Shown here piece by piece: positions 37,040 to 44,399 of a stretch of DNA of 64,000 nucleotides. The notes below the pieces were generated by a model, which was given only the letters and a program-made list of their open reading frames with translations, did not search any database and was not told where the DNA came from. The translations under genes and the position numbers were made by a program. The stretch is from Chlorobium sp. GTDB lineage: Bacteria > Bacteroidota > Chlorobiia > Chlorobiales > Chlorobiaceae. The stretch's first letter is position 1; the number at the start of each line of letters is the position of its first letter. The DNA lies in assembly GCA_028277225.1 (NCBI GenBank), contig JANQHB010000037.1, positions 1 to 64,000 of the forward strand, in the 5' to 3' direction.

Positions 37040-37927
37040 TTATCGTTTTGTAAGGTTGTCAATTACCTCCATAGCCGATTCTATGAACCCCTGCGCAACC
37101 TGAACAACAATCGCATCGCCGTAACCGCACACTCGCAGTACACGGGAGGGAGTCCCATCAACCAGCGGGAAAGAGCCGGGTTCAACTGGCCTGTATTTTC
37201 CGTCTTTATGCCGTATCCAGTCACAGTCGCCCCAAAATCCGTTGACAATGCCAGCTGTGCCACGACATCCAACCTGTCCGTGCTGAATTTGCCTTTCCGG
37301 ATTCTTCCACCCTGATAGCCTCCTTTGTAATCCGTCGTTGTTGGTGTCGGTTGCGGCGCTATCGCCATTGCTGCCAAATCGTTGAGCGTCAGACCGTTTT
37401 TCATATTCCTCTCCCTCTTCTTCTGTACATCTTCCGGCCCCCTGCTGTCCGTTTTTGTGGTTGTGGCCCAATAGGAACAACCGTTGCCTGATGTGCGGGG
37501 CACCGAAGGAGTAACCCTCACTTTCCAGGTCAGCCTGAACAAGGTCGATCCAAGCGAGGCCGTCTTTGCTTGCAACCTGTTCACCAAAGACCGTGACAGG
37601 CCTGCAGTGTCTGATAAGCCATCTCCATGCCGGCCAGAGATGACGCTCGTCATCAAACCCATCTCTTTTGCCTGCCTGGCTGAAAGGCTGACATGGACAT
37701 GATCCGGTCCAGACCGGCCTGCCGTCGGGCCAGCCTGCGAGCCTGAGGGCATAACTCCACACACCGATACCCGCAAAGAAATGGCATTGGCTGTATCCCA
37801 GAAGTTCAGCTGGACTGACATCCTCGATACTCCTTGTGTCGACTTCGCCTTCCGCGATCACGCCGACATTCATCAACTCTTTCAACCATAACGCCTTCTT
37901 TTTATCGATTTCGTTGTAGTAGATCAT
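37040..37927 (-). CDS. C5-cytosine DNA methyltransferase
   Basis: 295 residues. SAM motif HFFAGIGVWSYALRLAGW, catalytic SCPCQPFSQAGKRDGFDDER, then FGEQVASKDGLAWIDLVQAD (in place of the usual ENV), GAPHIRQRLFLL, and the C-terminal RPVEPGSFPLVDG, GYGDAIVVQVAQGFI. This matches the short phage Dcm-like family. A 246-codon frame (37081-37821) runs within it in another phase. The stop of the upstream methylase overlaps its start (37924-37927). Confidence 0.9.
   Translation of the reverse strand: MIYYNEIDKKKALWLKELMNVGVIAEGEVDTRSIEDVSPAELLGYSQCHFFAGIGVWSYALRLAGWPDGRPVWTGSCPCQPFSQAGKRDGFDDERHLWPAWRWLIRHCRPVTVFGEQVASKDGLAWIDLVQADLESEGYSFGAPHIRQRLFLLGHNHKNGQQGAGRCTEEEGEEYEKRSDAQRFGSNGDSAATDTNNDGLQRRLSGWKNPERQIQHGQVGCRGTAGIVNGFWGDCDWIRHKDGKYRPVEPGSFPLVDGTPSRVLRVCGYGDAIVVQVAQGFIESAMEVIDNLTKR
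37081..37821 (-). CDS. Overlapping reading frame inside the cytosine methyltransferase gene
   Basis: 246 residues starting MSVQLNFWDTANAIS, embedded in the methyltransferase gene in a shifted phase. It contains SRSLVNRLQAKTASLGSTLF, LTWKVRVTPS, RTSGNGCSYWATT and QLNPALSRWLMGLPP. From memory these phrases recur, with the same partner methyltransferase, in proteobacterial phages, where they are annotated as hypothetical or methylase proteins. That makes it a candidate genuinely dual-coding gene; function unknown. The conservation claim is recalled, not searched. Confidence 0.55.
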   Translation of the reverse strand: MSVQLNFWDTANAISLRVSVCGVMPSGSQAGPTAGRSGPDHVHVSLSARQAKEMGLMTSVISGRHGDGLSDTAGLSRSLVNRLQAKTASLGSTLFRLTWKVRVTPSVPRTSGNGCSYWATTTKTDSRGPEDVQKKRERNMKNGLTLNDLAAMAIAPQPTPTTTDYKGGYQGGRIRKGKFSTDRLDVVAQLALSTDFGATVTGYGIKTENTGQLNPALSRWLMGLPPVYCECAVTAMRLLFRLRRGS

Positions 37928-38565
37928 GCTGGTTCAAGACGCATCACTTCCTGCCTCAAATTCTGCACGGCGATATCGAAGAACTCTGGTACAATCTCAA
38001 TACCGATAAACCTCCTTCCCAACTCTTTAGCAGCCCTCAGAGTCTGACCCGATCCAGCGAAAGGATCAAGCACTAAATCATCCGGTTCGGTCCAGTTTGC
38101 TATAAGCCATTTCACATGTTCGTATTTTCGAGGACACGGATGATCGTTTTCGCGGCCTTTTGCGTCATTTGAGGTACATCGCCCGGGAATCAATTGCTTG
38201 CCGGTCTTTGCTGACGGCGGGTTGCCGTATAGAAATGCGACATCACCCGAATAAAGCAGCCGGCCTTTGTACCCAGGTTTTACAAAATCAAGCCATGCGT
38301 ACCGGAAAAAAGGCATCTTAACGCATTCAAAAATCTTGGGGTCGGAGTCGCATCCAATTTGACCAGCAAACCGAAGCGGATTGATTTTCTCTATTTCTCG
38401 CCATACCTCTCCGAACAGCATGAACGGATCGATATTTTGAAACTCAGGGACTTTGTTATTTGGCCACACAGGATCAGTGATAACCGTGACTTTTACCCCC
38501 GTCAACTCAAGCTTGGGAATAATTTCTCTGCTATCACCACATATTATTTCATTGATCGTGCTCAT
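37924..38565 (-). CDS. DNA amino-methyltransferase (N6/N4 type)
   Basis: 213 residues. STINEIICGDSREIIPKLE start and the SAM-binding DPFAGSGQTLRAAKELGRRF with IGIEI are typical of beta-class methylases. The catalytic tetrapeptide reads DPVW (ITDPVWPN) in place of DPPY/W, an uncommon but tolerated variant of phage methylases. Third methyltransferase of the prophage. Confidence 0.82.
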   Translation of the reverse strand: MSTINEIICGDSREIIPKLELTGVKVTVITDPVWPNNKVPEFQNIDPFMLFGEVWREIEKINPLRFAGQIGCDSDPKIFECVKMPFFRYAWLDFVKPGYKGRLLYSGDVAFLYGNPPSAKTGKQLIPGRCTSNDAKGRENDHPCPRKYEHVKWLIANWTEPDDLVLDPFAGSGQTLRAAKELGRRFIGIEIVPEFFDIAVQNLRQEVMRLEPA

Positions 38566-38899
38566 CTTTTATATGCTCAATTGCCTTGCCTGGTTCTGCC
38601 GTTCTCCAATCAGGCCATTTCCGGCGCTTGTTTTCCTCGATCTTGTAGAGCAGTTGTTGGACAATGAGTTCCGGGGTATGCGGTCCGCATCGCCAAGCCC
38701 CATCAATGCCGAGAATGATGACATCAATCCACTCGGCGAGTTCAGAATCGCCATCCTCAGTTTCGAGTATTTCGTCGAGTTCCTTTCGGATATGATCAGC
38801 AAGACCGAGCTTGTTGTTGTTCGGGGGACCGAACGTTTTGAGGGAAAACTCTTTTTGGTTTTCGATAATGCTTTCCAGTGTGCGATTTTCAGTGCTCAT
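38549..38899 (-). CDS. MazZ-like dATP/dGTP pyrophosphohydrolase (DUF550 family)
   Basis: 116 residues. ENQKEFSLKTFGPPNNNKLG, LADHIRKELDEILE and SELAEWIDVIILGIDGAWRC are the family pattern, with the metal-binding ExxE and ExxD helices of the MazG-like fold. Some relatives supply dDTP-pathway intermediates for aminoadenine genomes, but no PurZ is present here, so a nucleotide-pool or anti-defence role is more likely. Confidence 0.75.
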   Translation of the reverse strand: MSTENRTLESIIENQKEFSLKTFGPPNNNKLGLADHIRKELDEILETEDGDSELAEWIDVIILGIDGAWRCGPHTPELIVQQLLYKIEENKRRKWPDWRTAEPGKAIEHIKDEHDQ

Positions 38900-39297
38900 A
38901 GTACTGTCAGAATAGTTCTTGGATTCTGCGCGTCCTTCTCGTATTGCTCAGGAAGAGGTATGAGATGCCGGGCGTCGTCGTCCGGGATGTATCCGGCCTT
39001 CACCATGGCGTCAAGCAGGTTCTGCAGGATATTCACATAATCGAACTTGCCGTGGGTGCTGCGGTAGATTTTGAACCTCACCCTGAGCGGATATGCTCTT
39101 CCCATGATCATCCTCTCCCACTGCCGTCGAAGATCCTGTTGCGAGAGAATCCACACCAGCTCATCAAAATGCTGCTGCGCCCGGTCAGACTTCACGTTCA
39201 TGATCTTCTTTTTCCCTGTACTCCTGCTCCTGCAGATCTTCGGCTGCCGGTGATTCTTCGACGAGTAGAGCTCGCCGGGTATTACGAGTTCTATCAT
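38896..39297 (-). CDS. RusA-family Holliday junction resolvase
   Basis: 133 residues. IPGELYSSKNHRQPKICR, PLRVRFKIYRSTHGKFDYVN and LLDAMVKAGYIPDDDARHL match RusA, with the acidic active-site residues in the FDYVN and DDDA segments. Resolves recombination and replication junctions of phage DNA. Confidence 0.88.
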   Translation of the reverse strand: MIELVIPGELYSSKNHRQPKICRSRSTGKKKIMNVKSDRAQQHFDELVWILSQQDLRRQWERMIMGRAYPLRVRFKIYRSTHGKFDYVNILQNLLDAMVKAGYIPDDDARHLIPLPEQYEKDAQNPRTILTVL

Positions 39298-39302
39298 GAT
39301 TT

Positions 39303-39659
39303 CTAATTTTCAGCTGCCTCCTGCGGTATCGGATTATCTCCTTCACAATTGACATCAGAGCCTTCCGTGTCCGCTTGTTCTTTTTCTATTATTTCTTTCC
39401 CGCAATAAGGGCAGTATGCCATCTTATTGTCTTTTATGCCGCCGTTTATAAAGCAAAAAGCACGGCCGCAACTTGTTTCATACATATCGTGCGATTCGTC
39501 TTTTATCCAAGCGCATTCCTTGTGTTTTATCCCGAACATCTCACGCACTTTGGCTTCGAGACGGTCAAGAGACATGTCGTGCGCCACGGCATTAAGCGGA
39601 ATTGAGCTAGGATCAAACCACTTCTCGGCATCAAATATTTCCTTTAGCTTATCGGTCAT
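39303..39659 (-). CDS. Zinc-binding phage protein, function unknown
   Basis: 118 residues. Cysteines in KECAWIKDESHDMYETSCGRA and YCPYCGKEI suggest a zinc ribbon of the Lar-like restriction-alleviation or small recombination-factor type, but no specific match is claimed. Ends in an acidic tail. Its start overlaps the small gene upstream by 11 bp. Confidence 0.6.
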   Translation of the reverse strand: MTDKLKEIFDAEKWFDPSSIPLNAVAHDMSLDRLEAKVREMFGIKHKECAWIKDESHDMYETSCGRAFCFINGGIKDNKMAYCPYCGKEIIEKEQADTEGSDVNCEGDNPIPQEAAEN

Positions 39660-39825
39660 TGTTTATTCTCACGCGCTTGCGGTTGCCCCACGTTAAAACA
39701 TCTTCAAGCTCCTCAGCGCGTATAACCACAACAGGGCAGTAATCCTCATCACCTATATCCTCGACGGCAAAATATTTAAGTAAAAAATTCAAACGGTCGG
39801 TATCCGTTAAAAACTTGGCAGGCAT
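39649..39825 (-). CDS. Small phage protein, 58 aa
   Basis: Starts ATG 39825 behind a near-perfect AAGGAGAT ribosome site and reads MPAKFLTDTDRLNFLLKYFA, then DEDYCPVVVIRAEELEDVLT. Its end overlaps the next gene by 11 bp. Resembles the N-terminal halves of small phage early proteins (DRLxFLL motif) but is not identified. Confidence 0.65.
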   Translation of the reverse strand: MPAKFLTDTDRLNFLLKYFAVEDIGDEDYCPVVVIRAEELEDVLTWGNRKRVRINNDR

Positions 39826-39938
39826 GTTTCAAATCTCCTTATCCTTCATTCATTGTTTATAAAAAACCCGCCCCATGCGGCCCCCAAACCGCCTTTAAGC
39901 AGTGGATTAGTCGGCTTAGAGTCAGGGCGGGGAAGTGC

Positions 39939-40322
39939 TTACAAATATCGGCCATATATCCTAATAGCCTCTTGAATTGTAGGATGTCGATCATATAATT
40001 GTTCACCCCCGACTTTTCTCGGGTGCATATTGACCGCTATTCTCTGAAAATTCACAGGCTCTATCTCAACTCTTATGGCAAAATGATGAGCGCCTATTAC
40101 AAGCGATGTCAAGCCATTAAAATCAAACGTCGAAAGTCTCATAGGCCTGATAACAAACCTTACTCCACAACCAAATGCCCAATTTGCAGTTTCGAATGTC
40201 CTTGCAAAATCATAAGGTCCGCAACCTTGCGCTTGACATATAAGCTCTACACAAGTTCGTTGGAAAGTGTTTAATTTTTTACCCACATACCTTTCAACCC
40301 ATTCTGCCCGACTCATATTCAT
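39939..40322 (-). CDS. Phage protein of unknown function
   Basis: 127 residues, MNMSRAEWVERYVGKKLNTF onward; alpha/beta, no membrane segment. The downstream gene pair starts about 110 bp further on after a GC-rich stretch (39860-39930) without open frame. Its start is 1 bp from the stop of the DUF5131 gene. Not recognised. Confidence 0.55.
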   Translation of the reverse strand: MNMSRAEWVERYVGKKLNTFQRTCVELICQAQGCGPYDFARTFETANWAFGCGVRFVIRPMRLSTFDFNGLTSLVIGAHHFAIRVEIEPVNFQRIAVNMHPRKVGGEQLYDRHPTIQEAIRIYGRYL

Positions 40323-40323
40323 A

Positions 40324-41358
40324 TTACCTCCACCTTATATGTTCGTCGTGTAGCTGGCCGTCAAGGTCGCGGCCTCCTTTCTTCTCGAATCGGCAGAACC
40401 CTGCGTCCTGTTGGGCGTGGCTGTTTGCCGTCTTTTTGATATCCCCCCATTGCTTGAAGTTGAACGGCACTCTTGCCTGCCGACACTGATCCCGGACAGA
40501 GCGCACCCACTCAGGATTCATCGGTCGTGCGTTTGGGCCTGACTCGCCGCCCATGATTATGAGGTCAAGGTCTCCTTCAACGCCTGTTCCTTCGCAAGCC
40601 ACACACATCTTTCCGCCTGCTCCGGATCTGTAATCGTTGGGATCGAAGGCGTCTATGGACCCGTCACCGTCGCAGACCCTGCATTTTACCCGGCCGTACC
40701 TGCCCGGTACAAGATGAAAGTCCACCGGCCCCAGAGCAGGCTCGTAACTCACAAACCTATATGCAGCTGGAGTCTGTAAAAATGACGGAAGCCATCTGTC
40801 AGCATCTTCCTGATTGCTGACGGATACACCAAGAGCAAGGTTAGGAGGCGTTGGGTTGGCAGGGCTTATCGGCAAATAGTCTGGTACATTACCATCTGGA
40901 AGACCTTTAAAATTTTTTGCCCATCGTCTCCATAGTGAACAACGTGATGGTGCGTTATTGTTTGTGAAATACCGCAGCATCCTTTCGGGTCTTTTCGTAA
41001 GAATCATGAAGCGATGGTGTATAGCCTTGCAAATCACAGCCATTACCTTATCGATCCACCCGTCCGGCACGCTCTCGTGGAAGAGGTCGCCCATCGAGCA
41101 CACAAAAATCGTCCGAGGTTTCCTGGCGTTTAGCGGATTGAATTTGGGGGTTTTTCGAACCGTATGACCTGTCCACAATCCTCCACCTAACGGCTTGGTT
41201 AATGGCACTACTACCCCCTCGTAATACTCCCCTTTTTGACAAAAACGAGATGCCATGGAGGCTGCATAACAGTTCAGACATCCTTCGCTAACTGGTGAGC
41301 ACCCGATAACAGGATTCCACGTGGCGTCTACATAACCGATATTTGTTTTGTCACCCAT
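40324..41358 (-). CDS. Phage Gp37/Gp68-family protein (DUF5131)
   Basis: 344 residues. YVDATWNPVIGCSPVSEGCL, NCYAASMASRF, FVCSMGDLFHESVPDGWID, HRFMILTKRPERM and IIMGGESGPNARPM define the family, which resembles radical-SAM-like TIM barrels with a CysX7CysX2Cys cluster. An inserted pair of CxxCxGxG-type motifs (CRVCDGDGS, CVACEGTGV) probably binds zinc. The reaction is not established for the family. Confidence 0.85.
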   Translation of the reverse strand: MGDKTNIGYVDATWNPVIGCSPVSEGCLNCYAASMASRFCQKGEYYEGVVVPLTKPLGGGLWTGHTVRKTPKFNPLNARKPRTIFVCSMGDLFHESVPDGWIDKVMAVICKAIHHRFMILTKRPERMLRYFTNNNAPSRCSLWRRWAKNFKGLPDGNVPDYLPISPANPTPPNLALGVSVSNQEDADRWLPSFLQTPAAYRFVSYEPALGPVDFHLVPGRYGRVKCRVCDGDGSIDAFDPNDYRSGAGGKMCVACEGTGVEGDLDLIIMGGESGPNARPMNPEWVRSVRDQCRQARVPFNFKQWGDIKKTANSHAQQDAGFCRFEKKGGRDLDGQLHDEHIRWR

Positions 41359-41390
41359 AGCAGACCTCCTATTTCATAGCATCTCTTGTG

Positions 41391-41640
41391 TCATTTCAGC
41401 ACCTCAGGTGTTGTCTCTTCGATTTTCGCCTCGATCTCGTTGATGAGATCAAAAGCCTGTTCTTTTGTCAAGCCGGTATTCAGCCGGTCAGTGATGTACT
41501 GGACGAAATCCCCTGACAAGGAAGAATGCGACTGCAGCTGCTTTATGTTGTCGATCTGGGGCTTTGCCGCATGGCTAACGCCACCGCTTTTCTTCTGTGA
41601 CGGAGGCTTTTGTGTAGAAGGTTGCTTTCCCCGCCATCTT
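41391..41640 (-). pseudogene. Detached C-terminal part of the phage protein at 41575-42198
   Basis: In the +1 phase relative to the gene upstream, an open frame continues as KQPSTQKPPSQKKSGGVSHA, AKPQIDNIKQLQ and TGLTKEQAFDLINEIEAKIE to a stop at 41391. This looks like the linker and C-terminal helical domain that should follow the NTCLKMA motif. A small indel around 41634 has probably separated the two parts. Confidence 0.55.
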
Positions 41641-42198
41641 GAGGCAGGTGTTGTAGTAATCAGCAGGGTTGTCATGCTCGACCCTCCCGATGTTCTGATT
41701 CTCGATACGCGGATCCCCGTCCTCGAACTTCGAACCGCATCCCCCTTTTCTTCCGAAACAGATCCAACCGCCGCCGTACTCCTTCTTCCCACGGATGATC
41801 GTTTCTTCAGCTCCGCACTCCGGGCACTTGTGCCCTGCTTTTCTGTAACGGTACTTGCTCTCCAGTGTGGAACAGGAACCGACACCGGCGCCAAGCTTCT
41901 GGCCGCTGGGGGCGCTGAGGGTGACTTTTACCCTGAATTCCTTGTGCTCATTACCCATGTCGATCACCTGAACGTCCGTGTCGTTCGACAACCGGAACAC
42001 CATCATGATCTTTTCCGCGCCGGGCTTCAACAGGGACCGCTTGTCGCCACATCCGGGAATCGTCCCGTAATGCTCACCGGGTTTCATCACCTCTTTCATG
42101 ACCTGCTGAATAATGCCGACCTGCTGCCGGATCTGCGCGACCGGGACAGCCATATCGGTTATCCCTCCCTGAAACTGCTGTAGTGCTTGTTCTGACAT
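41575..42198 (-). CDS. Phage early protein with zinc ribbon, probably truncated by a frameshift
   Basis: About 207 residues from ATG 42198 (GGTAAGG ribosome site). KEVMKPGEHYGTIPGCGDKR, LLKPGAEKIMMVFRLSND, GVGSCSTLESKYRYRKAGHK, CPECGAEETIIRG and the late NPADYYNTCLKMA are typical of a phage early protein often near recombination genes. In relatives recalled from memory NTxLKMA is followed by KKRAxVDA and more; here it turns into an unrelated tail and stops at 41575. See the detached C-terminal frame. Confidence 0.65.
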   Translation of the reverse strand: MSEQALQQFQGGITDMAVPVAQIRQQVGIIQQVMKEVMKPGEHYGTIPGCGDKRSLLKPGAEKIMMVFRLSNDTDVQVIDMGNEHKEFRVKVTLSAPSGQKLGAGVGSCSTLESKYRYRKAGHKCPECGAEETIIRGKKEYGGGWICFGRKGGCGSKFEDGDPRIENQNIGRVEHDNPADYYNTCLKMAGKATFYTKASVTEEKRWR

Positions 42199-42211
42199 TG
42201 CCTTACCTGTT

Positions 42212-42442
42212 TTATGGTTTGTGATGTTCAAATGCATCATGTAAATACGGTCTCTTTCCCGGGGAACGTGGCCTGGGCTCGTAATACCCGTAGCCTTCCC
42301 GCTGCAGGTCGTGCAGCAAATCTGCTCTTGCCAACTCGTATTCCATCAGCGCGTCACGGATTTCTTTTTCGCTCGCTTTGCGCTTGAGCGCCTCTTCCCA
42401 TCGCTTCCGCGATTGCCGGACCGCCTCGTTTTCATACATCAT
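42212..42442 (-). CDS. Small charged phage protein
   Basis: 76 residues, helical and highly charged (RKRWEEALKRKASEKEIRDA, LMEYELARADLLHDLQREG). Unidentified; part of the early run with 10-14 bp spacings. Confidence 0.5.
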   Translation of the reverse strand: MMYENEAVRQSRKRWEEALKRKASEKEIRDALMEYELARADLLHDLQREGYGYYEPRPRSPGKRPYLHDAFEHHKP

Positions 42443-42452
42443 CGCCTGTTGA

Positions 42453-42776
42453 TTAAGGTTCTCCGTGCAATCGATATTCAGCCGACTGCTCTTCCCGCCA
42501 TTTGTCGATATCTGACTTCAAGTACCAGGGCCTGCCGCCGTCACCCGGCTGATGCCGCGGAAGGCCGGCGTACTTCACCCTGCGCATGAGCGTTTTCTGA
42601 TCGATGCCCAGATACCTCGCAGCCTCCTTGGTGCTGAAACGCTTCTCTCCCCCGACTTTCTTCTCGAGCTCGTCGATTTTCTCCGTCTGCAGCCGGATCA
42701 ACTCCACTGCTTCATCGAGCTTCTCATTGAGCGCGGGAATACTCTTGATGGCCTCGTCAAGTGTCATGATGTCCAT
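42453..42776 (-). CDS. Helix-turn-helix (excisionase/MerR-like) phage protein
   Basis: About 107 residues from ATG 42776. N-terminal coiled coil (LNEKLDEAVELIRLQTEKID) followed by FSTKEAARYLGIDQKTLMRR, a HTH_17 domain, and WYLKSDIDKWREE. Paralogous in design to the 96-aa protein at 43013-43303. Possible excisionase or early regulator. Confidence 0.7.
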   Translation of the reverse strand: MDIMTLDEAIKSIPALNEKLDEAVELIRLQTEKIDELEKKVGGEKRFSTKEAARYLGIDQKTLMRRVKYAGLPRHQPGDGGRPWYLKSDIDKWREEQSAEYRLHGEP

Positions 42777-42780
42777 ACCC

Positions 42781-42990
42781 TCACCCCTTTTTTGTTGAGT
42801 CATAGGTCGCGTTCCATTCGTAATGCCGGGTCTTGCCGATCAGCGGGAAATATTTCACCCGCCGTACGATCCTTTTCAAGACATCCTTCACACGCCTCAC
42901 ATCACGCATGAAGGATCCTGTGTTGAGATAGGAGTACCCTCCGACGAATGAAACCCAGCCGACCATTATTCCGATGAGAAATGCTGCCAT
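42781..42990 (-). CDS. Small phage membrane protein
   Basis: 69 residues with one N-terminal membrane span (AAFLIGIMVGWVSFVGGYSY) and a basic cytoplasmic tail. Unidentified; it could act in superinfection exclusion or simply be an early accessory protein (no direct evidence). Confidence 0.5.
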   Translation of the reverse strand: MAAFLIGIMVGWVSFVGGYSYLNTGSFMRDVRRVKDVLKRIVRRVKYFPLIGKTRHYEWNATYDSTKKG

Positions 42991-43012
42991 GGTATTGTCC
43001 TCCGATTAATCG

Positions 43013-43303
43013 TTATGAAACCTTCTTACGCCGCTTGCCACACTTGACCCATTCCATCACCTCAGATTCCAGGCAATACGGATTCGCGCCCGGATTACGA
43101 TGGACAGGGAAATCGTTGTAGTTGATGTACCGATGCACGGTTGGTGAAGAAACACCGATAAGCTCTCCGGCCTCCTTGATGGTCATTCGCCGTTCGGGCT
43201 GCTCGACTGACGTCACATGCTTGAGAAGCATGTCCACCTTTTTTGTCAGCTTCACCACCATTCCCGGCAGATCCTCAAACCTGTAATTCTGATCGCCGCT
43301 CAT
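43013..43303 (-). CDS. Helix-turn-helix (excisionase/AlpA-like) phage protein
   Basis: 96 residues: coiled N-terminus (LPGMVVKLTKKVDMLLKHV), then MTIKEAGELIGVSSPTVHRY with YCLESEVMEWVKCGKRRKK. Typical HTH_17 domain and basic end. It and the 42453 protein probably arose by duplication. Confidence 0.7.
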   Translation of the reverse strand: MSGDQNYRFEDLPGMVVKLTKKVDMLLKHVTSVEQPERRMTIKEAGELIGVSSPTVHRYINYNDFPVHRNPGANPYCLESEVMEWVKCGKRRKKVS

Positions 43304-43327
43304 ATCGTGATCTCCTTCTGAATTGTT

Positions 43328-43558
43328 TTATGAAACCTCTTCAAGCTTCTTCGTGGCCAGCTTCAGCTTATCGGCCGCCCGGGTGTGATCATCGATCCTC
43401 TTCTGCAGGATGTCCGCGTATATCTCCACCGCCAGAGGATCGCTCTTCCTCCGGATCCTCATCCTCACCGCCGGGACTTTCAGGTCAATCCCCTTCTCCT
43501 TCATCTGCCGCTGAACCTCCTGAAAAATGCCTCTGTGTAAACTCTGTGTACTTGGCAT
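43328..43558 (-). CDS. First early phage gene, unknown function
   Basis: 76 residues, mostly helical (GIFQEVQRQMKEKGIDLKVP, YADILQKRIDDHTRAADKLK). It is the first minus-strand gene after the repressor operator region and would be de-repressed on induction, so Cro- or CII-like roles are conceivable, but no DNA-binding motif is evident. Confidence 0.5.
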   Translation of the reverse strand: MPSTQSLHRGIFQEVQRQMKEKGIDLKVPAVRMRIRRKSDPLAVEIYADILQKRIDDHTRAADKLKLATKKLEEVS

Positions 43559-43602
43559 GTTCTATTTTGTTAACTTTGGTTAATAGTCGTTCAAAAGAAA
43601 TA

Positions 43603-43637
43603 TCTCGATATATCGAGAATATTCCAAATATTTCGAA
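43603..43637. promoter_or_regulatory. Twin repressor operators in the lysogeny switch
   Basis: tctcgatatatcgaga at 43603-43618 is a perfect 16-bp palindrome; ttccaaatatttcgaa at 43622-43637 is a second 16-bp dyad with one mismatched pair. They start 19 bp apart in the 97-bp region between the divergent repressor and early genes. Confidence 0.65.
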
Positions 43638-43655
43638 CAAATAAATCGATAAACC

Positions 43656-44366
43656 GTGAAAAAAGTCGAGAAAATTGGAGATAGAATACGAGCGATTAGA
43701 CTCAAAGAAGGGCTTACACAGACCGAATTTGCCCGAAAAATAGGCGTTTCAGGCAATCGACTGTCTGAATACGAAACGAAAGGTGACCCACCGAAGTCAA
43801 ATATCCTGACTTCGATTTATCGAAATTTTAATGTCGACGCATTGTGGCTTTTAACTGGTGAAGGCTCAATGGAAAAGAAAAAAGAGGGTTCCGAGTTTTT
43901 ATCAGAACAGTTAAATAATGTTGAAAAAAAGATTGATTACCTGATAAATAGAGGGCATAAAAGCACTGGTAAAAAAATAACCTCAATCTCTCTCTACCAA
44001 CACGCCATAGCAGCAGGCCCCTGCACTGACTCATCTGGACCTGTAGAAGATCATCTCGACCTGCCCGGCCACATGATCCCGCATCCGACAGAAACCTATG
44101 CAGTGAAAGTCACCGGGGACAGCATGAAGGGGGACAATATCGAGGAAGGAGATGTCCTTATAGTAGACTGCGCCTTGGAACCAAAACACAACAACATCGT
44201 CATAGCATCGGTTGACAACGAGCAGACGGTTAAACGGCTAAAGAAGGAAGGCGGGAAAGTCATGCTTATGCCCAGCAATCACCACTACGAGCCAATCGAG
44301 ATCACCGAACATACGAAGTTTGATGTCCAAGGGGTAGTGACATGGGTGATCAGGAAAACGGGATAA
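43656..44366 (+). CDS. Phage repressor, XRE helix-turn-helix plus S24 self-cleaving domain
   Basis: 236 residues. N-terminus RIRAIRLKEGLTQTEFARKI with GVSGNRLSEYE is an XRE helix-turn-helix; the C-terminal half is a LexA/UmuD-type S24 peptidase with cleavage site AIAAGP, nucleophile Ser in TGDSMKGDNIEEGDVLIV and Lys in EQTVKRLKKEGG. RecA-stimulated self-cleavage would induce the prophage. It is the only plus-strand gene in the core prophage. Its C-terminal coding sequence recurs as relics at 46166, 47604 and 55227. Confidence 0.92.
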   Translation: MKKVEKIGDRIRAIRLKEGLTQTEFARKIGVSGNRLSEYETKGDPPKSNILTSIYRNFNVDALWLLTGEGSMEKKKEGSEFLSEQLNNVEKKIDYLINRGHKSTGKKITSISLYQHAIAAGPCTDSSGPVEDHLDLPGHMIPHPTETYAVKVTGDSMKGDNIEEGDVLIVDCALEPKHNNIVIASVDNEQTVKRLKKEGGKVMLMPSNHHYEPIEITEHTKFDVQGVVTWVIRKTG

Positions 44367-44399
44367 TCGAGCCCGGATTTCTTCGATAATAAAAAGTTG

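Noticed and set aside
38549..38899. Z-genome (2-aminoadenine) phage
   Set aside because: Only a MazZ-like gene is present; PurZ and the dedicated polymerase are missing.
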